A stretch of DNA of 39,874 bases from Sulfuricurvum sp. (GTDB lineage Bacteria > Campylobacterota > Campylobacteria > Campylobacterales > Sulfurimonadaceae), in assembly GCF_028712165.1 (NCBI RefSeq), contig NZ_JAQTQR010000019.1:1-39874 (forward strand), written 5' to 3'. How positions within the stretch are numbered: the first letter of the stretch is position 1; the number at the start of each line of letters is the position of its first letter. A model generated the notes under the pieces. The model made no database searches and had not been told where the DNA came from. It saw only the letters and a program-made list of their open reading frames with translations. Position numbers and translations under genes: made by a program. This document shows, piece after piece, positions 25,170 to 34,114 of this stretch.

Positions 25170-25940
25170 ATGAAAAATTTGCACCAAGAACATATAGAAA
25201 TTACCGGTGAAGTCAAAGAAACAATAAAAGATATCAAAATCGTATTTCCAGCCTTATACGGAAAGCTCTACCAAGAAGCGGCACATTCTCGTGATGTTGA
25301 GCTCAAACCCGATGAGCTATTGACACGCGAAATGCTTGATGAAAAGATCGTTCGCCATGTTATTACTCTCGCCGACTGTGCCGATCAGGCCATTAAAGCC
25401 ATAGAGACCGAAAATAAAGTGATTTTAGCGACTGTTTTATCTGAAACAAAAAAACTTCAGAAAGAGATTCAAGAACTTCAGAAAATCGTATATGAAGACG
25501 GTCTTACCAAAAGTTATAATCGTAAATGGTTTGAAGACACCGTTTTAGATCACAACCACCTCACTTTGCGTGAAAATGGTACAATCGTCCTTATCGATCT
25601 GAATAAATTTAAAGAGATCAATGACACGTACGGACATATTATCGGAGACAAAGTACTCATTCATCTTACCGTTAAACTTAAAGAGACCGGTGGACGGGTT
25701 GTACGCTATGGAGGTGATGAATTTATTGTCATTTTTGATTCATCTGTCAATTCAACACAAATCAAAAAAAAAATGGAAAAACTTCTTGCTTATTTTGAAA
25801 AGATCCATTTCAAAGTCGAAGATCAATCGTTTAAAATCAGTTTTGCATATGGGTTGGCTCCATTTACCCGCGGTGCAGACATTTCGAGCGTTATCGGAAG
25901 TGCAGATAAATCAATGTATAAACATAAAAATACAAAATAG
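25170..25940 (+). CDS. Soluble GGDEF diguanylate cyclase
   Basis: 256 aa with no membrane helix. Residues 1-110 are helical, ending in a probable coiled coil (KVILATVLSETKKLQKEIQELQKIV). This leads through the conserved DGLTKSYNRKWF linker into a GGDEF domain (about 110-255) with LIDLNKFKEINDTYGH and VVRYGGDEFIVIF (GGDEF at about 181-185). It should make c-di-GMP from GTP as a dimer. No RxxD inhibitory site was seen. The N-terminal input region (1-80) is not recognised; a signal may come through a partner protein. It follows the GGDEF-EAL gene by 125 nt with its own promoter. Confidence 0.9.
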   Translation: MKNLHQEHIEITGEVKETIKDIKIVFPALYGKLYQEAAHSRDVELKPDELLTREMLDEKIVRHVITLADCADQAIKAIETENKVILATVLSETKKLQKEIQELQKIVYEDGLTKSYNRKWFEDTVLDHNHLTLRENGTIVLIDLNKFKEINDTYGHIIGDKVLIHLTVKLKETGGRVVRYGGDEFIVIFDSSVNSTQIKKKMEKLLAYFEKIHFKVEDQSFKISFAYGLAPFTRGADISSVIGSADKSMYKHKNTK

Positions 25941-26033
25941 TTTCAACTTCCGTACAATTACTGAAAATTGTACCTATCCATATAAAACTTCTTAAAAAAA
26001 ATTCCGCGTAGTTTTCTGTTGTTTAGCTAGTGA

Positions 26034-26039
26034 TATAAT
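26034..26039 (+). promoter_or_regulatory. -10 box of the P-type ATPase gene
   Basis: TATAAT in GTGATATAATCA, 52 nt before the ATG at 26092. The ribosome site CGAAGGAG is close to consensus. Confidence 0.45.
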
Positions 26040-26091
26040 CAAAGCCGTTGCTAACAATATCATTAACCTCTCAACCTCCGAAGGAGATACG

Positions 26092-28662
26092 ATGGATACA
26101 AAGCAAATACAAGGATTAAGTTCTGAAGAAGCCGAAAAGCTGCACAAGCAGTACGGCTATAATGAGATTCAAGAAAACGAAGAATCTGCATGGCACCGAA
26201 TGTTCCGTAGATTTTGGGGCCCTATTCCGTGGATGATCGAAGCTGCAGCCGTACTTTCAGCATTGGCACAGCGGTGGGAAGACTTCATCATTATCCTCAT
26301 CTTGTTATTCGTAAACAGCGGTGTCGATTACTATCAAGAATCCAAAGCGCTCAATGCCATCAAAGTTTTGAAACAAAAACTCGCTCGTATGGCTCTCGTA
26401 TTGCGCGACGGAAAATGGATGCAGCTCCCTTCACGTGAACTGGTTCCCCAAGATGTCATCAAACTCAAAAGCGGCAATATCATTCCTGCAGATGCCAAGC
26501 TTTTAGAGGGAGACGGCTTTCTCTCCGTCGATCAATCCGCGCTGACAGGAGAATCACTCCCCGTACAATACGAGTCAGGCGCTCTCGTTTATGCCAATGC
26601 TATTGTTAAACAAGGGGAGATGAGTGCCGTAGTTACTGCGACCGCTGAAGCAACCTATTTTGGTAAAACAGTAGAACTTGTAGCCAAAGCACAAAGCGAA
26701 GAGCGCAGCCACTTCCAAAAAATGGTCATCAGCGTCGGAAATTTTTTGATTATTATTACAGTCGTTATGATCAGTGTTATCATCGCCGTCGGGCTGATCC
26801 GGCATGAACCTACGATGGAACTGCTGGTATTTGCACTGGTGCTGATGATATCGGCCATTCCGGTTGCAATGCCAGCCGTACTGACCGTAACCATGGCAGT
26901 AGGAGCCTCAGTATTGGCTAAGAAAGAGGCGATTGTCAGCCGTCTGGCAGCTATCGAAGAGCTCGCCGGAATGGACGTGCTCTGCTCGGATAAAACGGGG
27001 ACTCTGACACAGAATAAAATGAGTATCTCTGAGCCTTATATTGCAGGATTGAAAGATGCTGATGCACTCCTTTTATATGCGGCACTCTCAGGCAAAGAGG
27101 AAAATGGTGATCCGATCGAAGCCCCTATTTACGCCTATCTTCAAGAGCACAGTCTTTATGCGAAGCTTTCCGACTATACCCTTAAAAAATTTCTCCCCTT
27201 CGATCCGGTAGGTAAACGCACTGAAGCTCACATGGTTCTTAATAGTGCACAAAGTGAACTAATCGTCACCAAAGGAGCTCCACAAGTCATTATTGAACTG
27301 TGTGATGACACAGCTTTCGACAAATCCGAAGCCTACAAACAAGTGGAGACCTTTGCCCATAAAGGATTTAGAACATTGGGGGTTGCATACAAAAAACCGG
27401 AGGAAAAATCATACCGTTTTGCAGGGCTCATTCCTCTCTTCGATCCGCCGCGCGAGGATTCAGAAGAAGCCATTGCTGCGGCCAGAGCAAAAGGGGTTAA
27501 CGTTAAAATGGTCACCGGCGATAATCTCGCAGTTGCGGCCTACATCTCCAGTCTCTTGAAAATCGGTGATAAAATAGAAGATGTCCGTGACCTAAAAGGG
27601 GAAAGTATCGAAGAATATCTGATCCTCTCAAAAATTCTCTCCGAAGCCATCGTCAAAAAAATGGGTTCTGCTGATTCAGAAGATGAGATAGCAGCACTGG
27701 TTGCAGGGATCGTATCAGACGTTAAAAAACAGCTTTATGCTATTGAACTTCCGAAAGGGAGCATCAAAAAACACGAATCGCAAATCATTGAAATGATCGA
27801 GCAAGCCGACGGATTTGCACAGGTCTATCCCGAAGATAAATATTTCATAGTAGACGAACTTCAAAAAGGGGGGCACATTGTCGGAATGACAGGTGATGGA
27901 GTCAATGATGCCCCTGCACTCAAAAAAGCCGACTGCGGTATTGCCGTCAGCGGCGCAACCGATGCGGCGCGTGCATCCGCTGATATCGTCCTTATGGCTC
28001 CGGGGCTTCATGTCATCGTCGATGCTATCATGATCGCCCGTATTACTTTCGAGCGGATGAAAAGCTATACAATTTTCCGCATTGCCGAAACCGTCCGTAT
28101 TATCGTATTTATGACACTGGCAATCGTCTTTTTCAAATTTTATCCCGTCACGGCACTGATGATCATCGTCCTGGCGCTGCTCAACGATATCCCGATTCTT
28201 GCCATCGCCTATGATAATACAAAAGTCCGAGAAGCCCCTGTAAGATGGGACATGAGAGAGATTTTAATCCTATCCTCGTGGCTGGGGATAGCCGGTGTCA
28301 TCTCATCGTTTTTCCTTTTTTGGCTTGCGATGTCCGTATGGAAACTCCCTCTTGCATTTATCCAGTCGCTTTTTTTTGTAAAACTGATTGTAGCCGGTCA
28401 TGGGACGATCTATAATACCCGAATCGACGACTGGTTTTGGAAACGACCATGGCCTTCATGGACACTTATTAACGCCAGTTTTTGGAGCGCCATAGCCGGT
28501 ACCGTGATTGCAGTATACGGATTTGGGCTCATGAGCCCTATCGGATGGAGATGGGCAGCTTTTGCATGGGGATATGCTTTGGTATGGTTTGTCTTCAATG
28601 ACCTTGTAAAAATGGGGGTACTGCGCTACTACCGCAAACATATGGGAATCGAGGTTATATAA
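26092..28662 (+). CDS. P-type proton-exporting ATPase (P3A, plasma-membrane type)
   Basis: 856 aa. Motifs in order: TGES (actuator domain, about 152-155), DKTGTLTQNKM (phosphorylated Asp about 300), KGAP (nucleotide-binding domain), MVTGDN, and MTGDGVNDAPALKKADCGIAV (hinge). About ten membrane helices: two pairs before the phosphorylation domain and six after it. The M6 segment VLALLNDIPILAIAYDN has the Asp expected in proton pumps of the PMA1/AHA2 type, and there are no CPC or Ca/K-pump motifs. It should export protons at the expense of ATP. Role in pH homeostasis of an acid-producing sulfur oxidiser is an inference. Single gene between c-di-GMP signalling genes. Confidence 0.9.
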   Translation: MDTKQIQGLSSEEAEKLHKQYGYNEIQENEESAWHRMFRRFWGPIPWMIEAAAVLSALAQRWEDFIIILILLFVNSGVDYYQESKALNAIKVLKQKLARMALVLRDGKWMQLPSRELVPQDVIKLKSGNIIPADAKLLEGDGFLSVDQSALTGESLPVQYESGALVYANAIVKQGEMSAVVTATAEATYFGKTVELVAKAQSEERSHFQKMVISVGNFLIIITVVMISVIIAVGLIRHEPTMELLVFALVLMISAIPVAMPAVLTVTMAVGASVLAKKEAIVSRLAAIEELAGMDVLCSDKTGTLTQNKMSISEPYIAGLKDADALLLYAALSGKEENGDPIEAPIYAYLQEHSLYAKLSDYTLKKFLPFDPVGKRTEAHMVLNSAQSELIVTKGAPQVIIELCDDTAFDKSEAYKQVETFAHKGFRTLGVAYKKPEEKSYRFAGLIPLFDPPREDSEEAIAAARAKGVNVKMVTGDNLAVAAYISSLLKIGDKIEDVRDLKGESIEEYLILSKILSEAIVKKMGSADSEDEIAALVAGIVSDVKKQLYAIELPKGSIKKHESQIIEMIEQADGFAQVYPEDKYFIVDELQKGGHIVGMTGDGVNDAPALKKADCGIAVSGATDAARASADIVLMAPGLHVIVDAIMIARITFERMKSYTIFRIAETVRIIVFMTLAIVFFKFYPVTALMIIVLALLNDIPILAIAYDNTKVREAPVRWDMREILILSSWLGIAGVISSFFLFWLAMSVWKLPLAFIQSLFFVKLIVAGHGTIYNTRIDDWFWKRPWPSWTLINASFWSAIAGTVIAVYGFGLMSPIGWRWAAFAWGYALVWFVFNDLVKMGVLRYYRKHMGIEVI

Positions 28663-28709
28663 TCAATATTCAACCCATTCCGATGATATTGTTAGGTGTT
28701 TGAAAATGC

Positions 28710-28715
28710 TATAAT
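28710..28715 (+). promoter_or_regulatory. -10 box upstream of the HD-GYP gene region
   Basis: Perfect TATAAT. Just downstream, in the likely leader, GAAAAGATT (28723-28731) and AATCTTTTC (28735-28743) form a perfect 9-bp hairpin with a 3-nt loop. Confidence 0.4.
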
Positions 28716-28763
28716 CGTTGCTGAAAAGATTGATAATCTTTTCGTTAGCGAATAGGGAGCCAA

Positions 28764-28847
28764 ATGATGAAGGATACTCTAGATAGCTGTAAAAAATATT
28801 ATTACAAACTATTATGTGATATTATTGTTATAGATGGTGTAGAATAA
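28764..28847 (+). CDS. Possible 27-residue small protein or leader peptide
   Basis: ATG-ATG start preceded by AGGGAG at good spacing, 28 codons including the stop. The peptide reads MMKDTLDSCKKYYYKLLCDI then IVIDGVE. It lies between a promoter with a leader hairpin and the PAS-HD-GYP gene, 41 nt before that ATG. It may be a leader peptide or a chance frame; no homologue is recognised. The rest of 28663-28888 holds only the promoter and the hairpin. Confidence 0.3.
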   Translation: MMKDTLDSCKKYYYKLLCDIIVIDGVE

Positions 28848-28888
28848 CTTATTGATTTAGTATGAAGATCTAATCCAGGATAGAAATA

Positions 28889-31531
28889 ATGGGCGTCAAA
28901 GAAGTCGAAAAAGCACTTAACGAATGGGTAGACGCATTAGATGCCATTGAGTATCCTATTTTCATGCATGACAGAGAATTTCGCATTTTACGCTGTAATC
29001 GTGCGTATCAACTACATGCAGAATTGCCGTTTCAAGAGATCATAGGTCGTCCCTACTACGAACTCTTCCCAAAAAATGACGGCCCCATGCATCACTGTTT
29101 AGAAGCATTAGAGTGTTCTGACGATGAAGGAAGCGAAGAAGAGATACAGGTGGATGAGCGCTTTTTCTTTTCTCGCGGAGTTATTATCAAAGATGATAAT
29201 GGCAATTACCTTTATTCCTTGCATATTCTCAAAGATGTCACCGAACAACGAAAAATCGAGCAGGCACTCCGTGAGAGTGAGGGAAAATTTCGTGCATTGG
29301 TCGAATCAACCAGTGACTGGATATGGGAAATCAATGCTAAAGGCCTTTATACCTATATCAGTCCAAGGGTCGAAGAGCTTCTTGGATACACTCCGGAGGA
29401 AGTATTAGGGAAATCTCCTTTTGATTTCATGACACCTGAAGAAGTAGAGCGAATCGGCGACGAATTTCAAAAAATCATCGCTGACTGCGCCCCTTTAAAT
29501 ACACTTCAGAACGTCAATCGCTGCAAAGACGGCACACTCAAAATCTTGGAAACCAGCGGTCTCCCTTTTTTTAACGAACAAGGAGATTTTTTAGGCTATC
29601 GTGGAATAGACAGAGATGTTACCGCACGCATACATGCAGAAGAACATCTACGCGAAAGTGAAATACGATACCGTACCCTTTTTGAGGCAATGCTTAACGG
29701 TTTTGCCTATTGCCAAATGATTTATGATGAAGGACGCCCCGCAGACTTTATCTATCTTGAGGTCAACAAAGCATTTGAGCAGCAGACCGGCCTCAAAAAT
29801 GTCATTGGCAAACGTCTAAGCGAAGTGGTCCCAGGAATCCGACAATCTGATCCGGAGCTTTTCGAACGATATGTACGAGTTGCTTCCGGAGGTAAGTCGG
29901 AGCAATTTGAAACTTATGTAAAATCGCTCAACATGTGGTTTTTTATCTCTCTGTACTGTCCGATGACAGGATATTTTGTTGCTGTCTTTGACGTCATTAC
30001 TGAACGAAAGCTTGCGGAAGAAACCCTCAAAAACGAAGTCACTCGCCGTCGTATTATGATGGAAAGTTCCCATGACGGTATCGCTGTCATTGACAAAGAT
30101 TTCAAAATAGTAGAAGCCAACGCCTGTTTTGAAAATATGATCGGGTATACACCTGAAGAAATACTTGATTTGCATATATGGGATTTTGAAGCCTTAATGA
30201 ATGAACATGAGATCCGAAACAAATTTCTCGATATAGGAAGTGTAAATACCACGATCGAAACCCGTCATCGCCGAAAAAACGGTACCCTCTACGATGCTGA
30301 AGTGAGTATCAGCGGGGTAATAATCAATGGTGAGCCGATGACTTTTACCATTACTAGAGATATCACCGAACGAAAAAAAGAACAAAATGCTTTAATGCAT
30401 GCAAACCGTGCTCTAAAAACGCTTTCTGCCGGAAATATGGCTCTCGTACGGGCAAACGATGAACAGGAACTCCTCCAGCAAGTTACAGATATCATCAAAA
30501 TACAGGCCGGATACAACCTCGCTGTTGTCGTATATGCTAATAATGATGCTACAAAAAGTATTACGATGATGGCAAGTTCCGGAATGGAAGACGATGATTA
30601 TGAATGGCTGAATCGAGTCACATGGGATGATACGTCAAACGGCCAATTTCCTGTTTCTCATGCGATACGCAGCGGAATGACACAAGTTTACAGAAATAAC
30701 CAATGTATAATCGGGTGTGAGACATGGAGAGAAAGTATACAGATAAAAGACTACACCTCTAACATCGCATTACCTCTCTTTGATGGGAAGAAAGTATTTG
30801 GTGCTTTGTGTATCTATTCTTCTAAAGAGAACTCTTTTGAAGACAATGAAATCCGACTCTTAGAAGAGCTTTCCGGTGACCTCGCATTTGGAGTAATTAC
30901 CTTGCGTACCCGTATTGCACACGACCAACAGGCAAAAGCCCTACGCCAAAGTCTCGAGCAATCGATTCAGATTATTGCTGCTACCGTCGAAGCAAGAGAT
31001 CCCTACACTGCCGGTCATCAGCGCCGTGTTTCAGAACTTGCATCCGCCATCGCACAGGAAATCGGTTTAAGTGAAGAGGAAGTCCAAGGAATCCATTTTG
31101 CCGCTCTTATCCACGATCTGGGGAAAATTCATATCCCTGCCGAAATTCTAGTCAAGCCCGGCAGACTCAGTGAAATCGAATTTATGCTTATCAAGACCCA
31201 TCCGCAGGAAGGATATAATATTCTCAAAGATGTCAAATTTCCATGGCCCATAGCCGATACAATTTTGCAGCATCATGAAAAAATTGATGGGTCCGGTTAT
31301 CCGCAAGGGCTGAAAGGGGAAGATATTCTTATAGGGGCAAAAATTATCTGTGTTGCTGACGTAGTCGAAGCCATGTCGTCTCATCGCCCGTATCGTGCAT
31401 CCTTAGGGATCGAACCGTCACTGGATGAGATTCGACGCGGACGGGGAACTTGGTACGATTCTACAGTGGTTGATGCTTGTTTGACACTTTTTGAAAAAAA
31501 AGGGTTTATGTTTACGTCCTATTCAGGGTAG
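28889..31531 (+). CDS. Multi-PAS-GAF-HD-GYP cyclic-di-GMP phosphodiesterase
   Basis: 880 aa, soluble. Four PAS domains (about 12-122, 128-248, 262-372, 380-497), a GAF domain (about 505-675) and a C-terminal HD-GYP domain (about 690-875). Catalytic residues are present: EARDPYTAGHQRRV, IHDLGKIHIP (HD near 741), LQHHEKIDGSGYPQGL (GYP near 803) and the following ADVVEAMSSHRPYR. HD-GYP enzymes hydrolyse c-di-GMP to GMP. The large sensor half suggests several cytoplasmic signals. The stop lies only 4 bp from the stop of the convergent GGDEF gene, leaving no room for separate terminators. Confidence 0.93.
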   Translation: MGVKEVEKALNEWVDALDAIEYPIFMHDREFRILRCNRAYQLHAELPFQEIIGRPYYELFPKNDGPMHHCLEALECSDDEGSEEEIQVDERFFFSRGVIIKDDNGNYLYSLHILKDVTEQRKIEQALRESEGKFRALVESTSDWIWEINAKGLYTYISPRVEELLGYTPEEVLGKSPFDFMTPEEVERIGDEFQKIIADCAPLNTLQNVNRCKDGTLKILETSGLPFFNEQGDFLGYRGIDRDVTARIHAEEHLRESEIRYRTLFEAMLNGFAYCQMIYDEGRPADFIYLEVNKAFEQQTGLKNVIGKRLSEVVPGIRQSDPELFERYVRVASGGKSEQFETYVKSLNMWFFISLYCPMTGYFVAVFDVITERKLAEETLKNEVTRRRIMMESSHDGIAVIDKDFKIVEANACFENMIGYTPEEILDLHIWDFEALMNEHEIRNKFLDIGSVNTTIETRHRRKNGTLYDAEVSISGVIINGEPMTFTITRDITERKKEQNALMHANRALKTLSAGNMALVRANDEQELLQQVTDIIKIQAGYNLAVVVYANNDATKSITMMASSGMEDDDYEWLNRVTWDDTSNGQFPVSHAIRSGMTQVYRNNQCIIGCETWRESIQIKDYTSNIALPLFDGKKVFGALCIYSSKENSFEDNEIRLLEELSGDLAFGVITLRTRIAHDQQAKALRQSLEQSIQIIAATVEARDPYTAGHQRRVSELASAIAQEIGLSEEEVQGIHFAALIHDLGKIHIPAEILVKPGRLSEIEFMLIKTHPQEGYNILKDVKFPWPIADTILQHHEKIDGSGYPQGLKGEDILIGAKIICVADVVEAMSSHRPYRASLGIEPSLDEIRRGRGTWYDSTVVDACLTLFEKKGFMFTSYSG

Positions 31532-31535
31532 ATTT

Positions 31536-32894
31536 TTACTCTTTTTCACCTAATATGACTCGATTTCTCCCATTCTCTTTTGCTCGATAGAGTTGCATAT
31601 CCGCCTCTTTATAGAGCTCATCACACGACATGACACTATCAGGATAATAGAGTGCAATTCCGATCGATACGGTTACACATGAAGCAGGATCGTTTTTTTC
31701 ATGTAATATTGCCAACTTTTCAACTGAAGTACGAATGTGTTCAGCCAAAGCTCCGTATTTTTCTTCATTCATATCGCTGACGATAATCCCGAATTCTTCC
31801 CCACCCAATCGAAATGCATACTCACCGAATCTTGATGTATAAAATTTGAGTACATTGGCAATTTTACTGAGTACAGTATCTCCTGCGTGATGTCCATAGG
31901 TGTCGTTGTAAAGTTTAAAATTATCAACATCCAGCATCATCAATGCCAGAGTGGAGTGATGCTGTTTGACACGGTTGAGCTCATCATCAATTATTTTCGC
32001 ATAAAAACGGCGATTATACAGACCGGTCATCGCATCGGTAATGGCCATCTCTTCAATCAGTTTTTGATCCGTGATATCATGTCGTACAGCTGTATAGCCC
32101 GTAATTACACCCTCTTCTATATTCGGTGTAATGGTTGTATCCACCCAATACTCACCACCATCGGATTTACGATTTTTCATCTCGCCATGCCATATTTTCC
32201 CCGAGCTGATAGTAGCCCATAACTCTTCAAATAATGTTGCAGGCATGTCGGGATGTCGAATAATACGGTGATTCTCTCCGATGAGGTCCTCTTTCGTATA
32301 GCCGCTGATCCGGCAAAATGCCTCTGATGCATACGTAATCGTGCCGTTTATATCGGTTTGAGAAGTGATAACATAATTATCGATTATGTCGAGATAACCT
32401 TGAAGCTGTTTTGATTTGATTTTAATCTTTTTAGCGAGACGTTGATTGAGTTCTTCAATCTGTTCTTTATAGATAAACAAGACTTCATTCTGATTATTAA
32501 GCTGCTCAATCTTGCGCCGCGTTTCTACGGACATTTGGTTAAATATGCTCATCAATAGCTTCCATTCAACATCATAGTCTTCAATGTTAAAATGGACATT
32601 ATAATCACCATCCGCTATTTTCAAAGCGTTTTCGGTCAATTCCGTAATCGGTTTTGAAAACGATCTGAATACCTTTATAATCAATCCGATAACAATAGAA
32701 ACACCGATAAAGTACAAAATTATTAAGCTTAGAGAGGGATCATACCCTTCCTGAACCGATTGTTTTAATGCCCATATAATAGAAAGCAGTAAAAGAAAAA
32801 AAAACATAGCTATTGCGATCAACCAGACGACTGTTCGTTGCAATAGAGTCATTTTTTTCATCTGAAACACAATCAAACCTTTAATTGATTTCAC
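31536..32894 (-). CDS. Membrane HAMP-PAS-GGDEF diguanylate cyclase
   Basis: 452 aa. Two membrane helices (about 20-45 and 57-78) with only a very short periplasmic loop, HAMP domain (about 79-130), coiled coil (about 130-165), PAS domain (165-280; the FCRISGYTKEDLIGENHRIIRHPDMP segment is typical of Aer-type PAS) and GGDEF domain (285-450) with GGEEF at about 362. It should make c-di-GMP in response to an internal redox or membrane signal rather than an external ligand. The first ATG (32894) has GATGGA upstream; an ATG 11 codons later lacks a site. It shares the 32895-33114 divergent region with the Met-rich protein gene. Confidence 0.9.
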   Translation of the reverse strand: MKSIKGLIVFQMKKMTLLQRTVVWLIAIAMFFFLLLLSIIWALKQSVQEGYDPSLSLIILYFIGVSIVIGLIIKVFRSFSKPITELTENALKIADGDYNVHFNIEDYDVEWKLLMSIFNQMSVETRRKIEQLNNQNEVLFIYKEQIEELNQRLAKKIKIKSKQLQGYLDIIDNYVITSQTDINGTITYASEAFCRISGYTKEDLIGENHRIIRHPDMPATLFEELWATISSGKIWHGEMKNRKSDGGEYWVDTTITPNIEEGVITGYTAVRHDITDQKLIEEMAITDAMTGLYNRRFYAKIIDDELNRVKQHHSTLALMMLDVDNFKLYNDTYGHHAGDTVLSKIANVLKFYTSRFGEYAFRLGGEEFGIIVSDMNEEKYGALAEHIRTSVEKLAILHEKNDPASCVTVSIGIALYYPDSVMSCDELYKEADMQLYRAKENGRNRVILGEKE

Positions 32895-33052
32895 ATTCCA
32901 TCATAAAACTTTATGACATGAATCATGATATTTTTTGACTGAAACTTACAAAAGATTTCGACACTGTGTATAAATGAAACAAATACTTAAACATGTAAGC
33001 TCCCTCTTTAATATATCTAATGTATGGATGACATTGCATTCATTGTACTTCG

Positions 33053-33086
33053 CACTAACACTTCACTAATGCTACTACGTAATACT
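33053..33086 (+). promoter_or_regulatory. Direct-repeat operator and promoter of the Met-rich protein gene
   Basis: CACTAAC (33053-33059) and CACTAAT (33064-33070) are 11 bp apart; AATACT (33081-33086) follows after exactly 10 bp as a -10. The same layout recurs at 35140-35173 upstream of the second small periplasmic gene. This is the arrangement used by OmpR/PhoB-family activators; the regulator encoded at 33482 is the natural candidate. Confidence 0.6.
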
Positions 33087-33114
33087 TTCAGCATCTAAAA
33101 CACAGGAGCATCCC

Positions 33115-33393
33115 ATGAAAAAGTTAGGTCTAATCGCATTATTAAGTGTTGCAGCGTTTGCAACAGACTACAGTGCTATGAATATGGAAGAGATGAAAGC
33201 AATGCGTGGATCAGTACCGATCGAAGAACGCGCAGCCTACCAAGCCCAAATGCAAACCCGTATGCAATCTATGAACCAAGAAGAGCGACAGATCATGCAA
33301 AGAGATATGACTCAAAATAGATTTAATCACCAAAATGGTGCTAGATCACAAATGGGTCAAGGCGGAGGCATGCAGCACCAAAGAATGCGATGA
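33115..33393 (+). CDS. Small Met-rich periplasmic protein
   Basis: 92 aa. Signal peptide MKKLGLIALLSVAAFA, then a 75-residue mature protein with many Met and Gln: MNMEEMKAM, MQTRMQSMNQEERQIMQRDM and a C-terminal QMGQGGGMQHQRMR. The EERAAYQAQMQTRMQSMNQEERQ region looks helical and resembles small Campylobacterota periplasmic proteins (DUF1104-like) and, loosely, Spy/CpxP-type proteins. The Met/His pattern could bind copper or silver, or the protein may be an envelope-stress chaperone; neither is shown. It is followed by a response regulator and kinase with their own promoter, and preceded by a direct-repeat operator. Confidence 0.75.
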   Translation: MKKLGLIALLSVAAFATDYSAMNMEEMKAMRGSVPIEERAAYQAQMQTRMQSMNQEERQIMQRDMTQNRFNHQNGARSQMGQGGGMQHQRMR

Positions 33394-33449
33394 GTTTAGA
33401 AGAACTCTGCGTCAAAAACCATCTCGCAGCGTTTAATAAACAACTCTGA

Positions 33450-33455
33450 TATAAT
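33450..33455 (+). promoter_or_regulatory. -10 box of the two-component genes
   Basis: TATAAT in TGATATAATTA, 27 nt before the TTG start at 33482, allowing basal expression of the regulator and kinase apart from the Met-rich gene. Confidence 0.4.
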
Positions 33456-33481
33456 TATTAATACACTTAAAAGGAGTTTCA

Positions 33482-34114
33482 TTGACTATCCTCTTGTTGG
33501 AAGACGATACAGTTCTAGGTGAAACTCTGCACGAAATGCTCACTGAAGCAGGATATGCGACAGACTGGGTTTCCGATGGCGAAGCAGCGGCGGAAGCCGC
33601 CTTCAACACTCACTATGATCTCTATATTTTTGATATCAATGTCCCTGAGATCAACGGTTTCGATCTTGTAGAAAGTCTCCGCAGTGCCGATGATCAAACC
33701 CCTACAATTTTTATCAGTGCAATGAGCGATATTGCTTCCATCACAAAAGGATTTGGTGTGGGTGCAAACGATTATCTAAAAAAACCCTTTTATCCAGAAG
33801 AGCTTTTAGTTCGTATCGAGGCCCGATTCGGTCAGATCAAACAAGATGTACAATATGGAGAGGTCACCTATAATCCTATTAATGATGAAGTAAAACGAAA
33901 CGGAAAATTCTTGTCACTCGGTGATGTACAGCTGCCATTCTTACGCCTTTTTATAACCAATATCGGCCGCACTATCAGCAAAGAAAGTTTATTCGATCTA
34001 ATGGAACACCCTAGTCAGAGTGCATTACGAGTCGCAATCAACAAACTCAAACATACTACCGGATGGAACATCGAAAATGTTCGGGGGATAGGATATCGCA
34101 TTGAGAAGAGCTGA
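33482..34114 (+). CDS. OmpR-family response regulator
   Basis: 210 aa. Receiver domain with the acidic pair Asp8/Asp9, phosphorylated Asp51 (YIFDINVPEINGF) and the Lys of DYLKKPF near 101. Winged-helix DNA-binding domain (about 120-208) ends in LRVAINKLKHTTGWNIENVRGIGYRIE, the typical OmpR recognition helix and wing. TTG start at 33482, with AAAAGGAG upstream; there is no earlier ATG. The gene overlaps the kinase start by 14 nt. Likely binds the 11-bp direct repeats at 33053-33070 and 35140-35157, because OmpR-family dimers bind tandem repeats with this period. Confidence 0.93.
   Translation: MTILLLEDDTVLGETLHEMLTEAGYATDWVSDGEAAAEAAFNTHYDLYIFDINVPEINGFDLVESLRSADDQTPTIFISAMSDIASITKGFGVGANDYLKKPFYPEELLVRIEARFGQIKQDVQYGEVTYNPINDEVKRNGKFLSLGDVQLPFLRLFITNIGRTISKESLFDLMEHPSQSALRVAINKLKHTTGWNIENVRGIGYRIEKS

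Noticed and set aside
33482-34114. The OmpR-type regulator considered as the PhoB that controls the phosphatases
   Set aside because: Its own neighbouring operators have a different heptamer (C-R-CTAAY) from the Pho-box units, so it is probably a different regulator.
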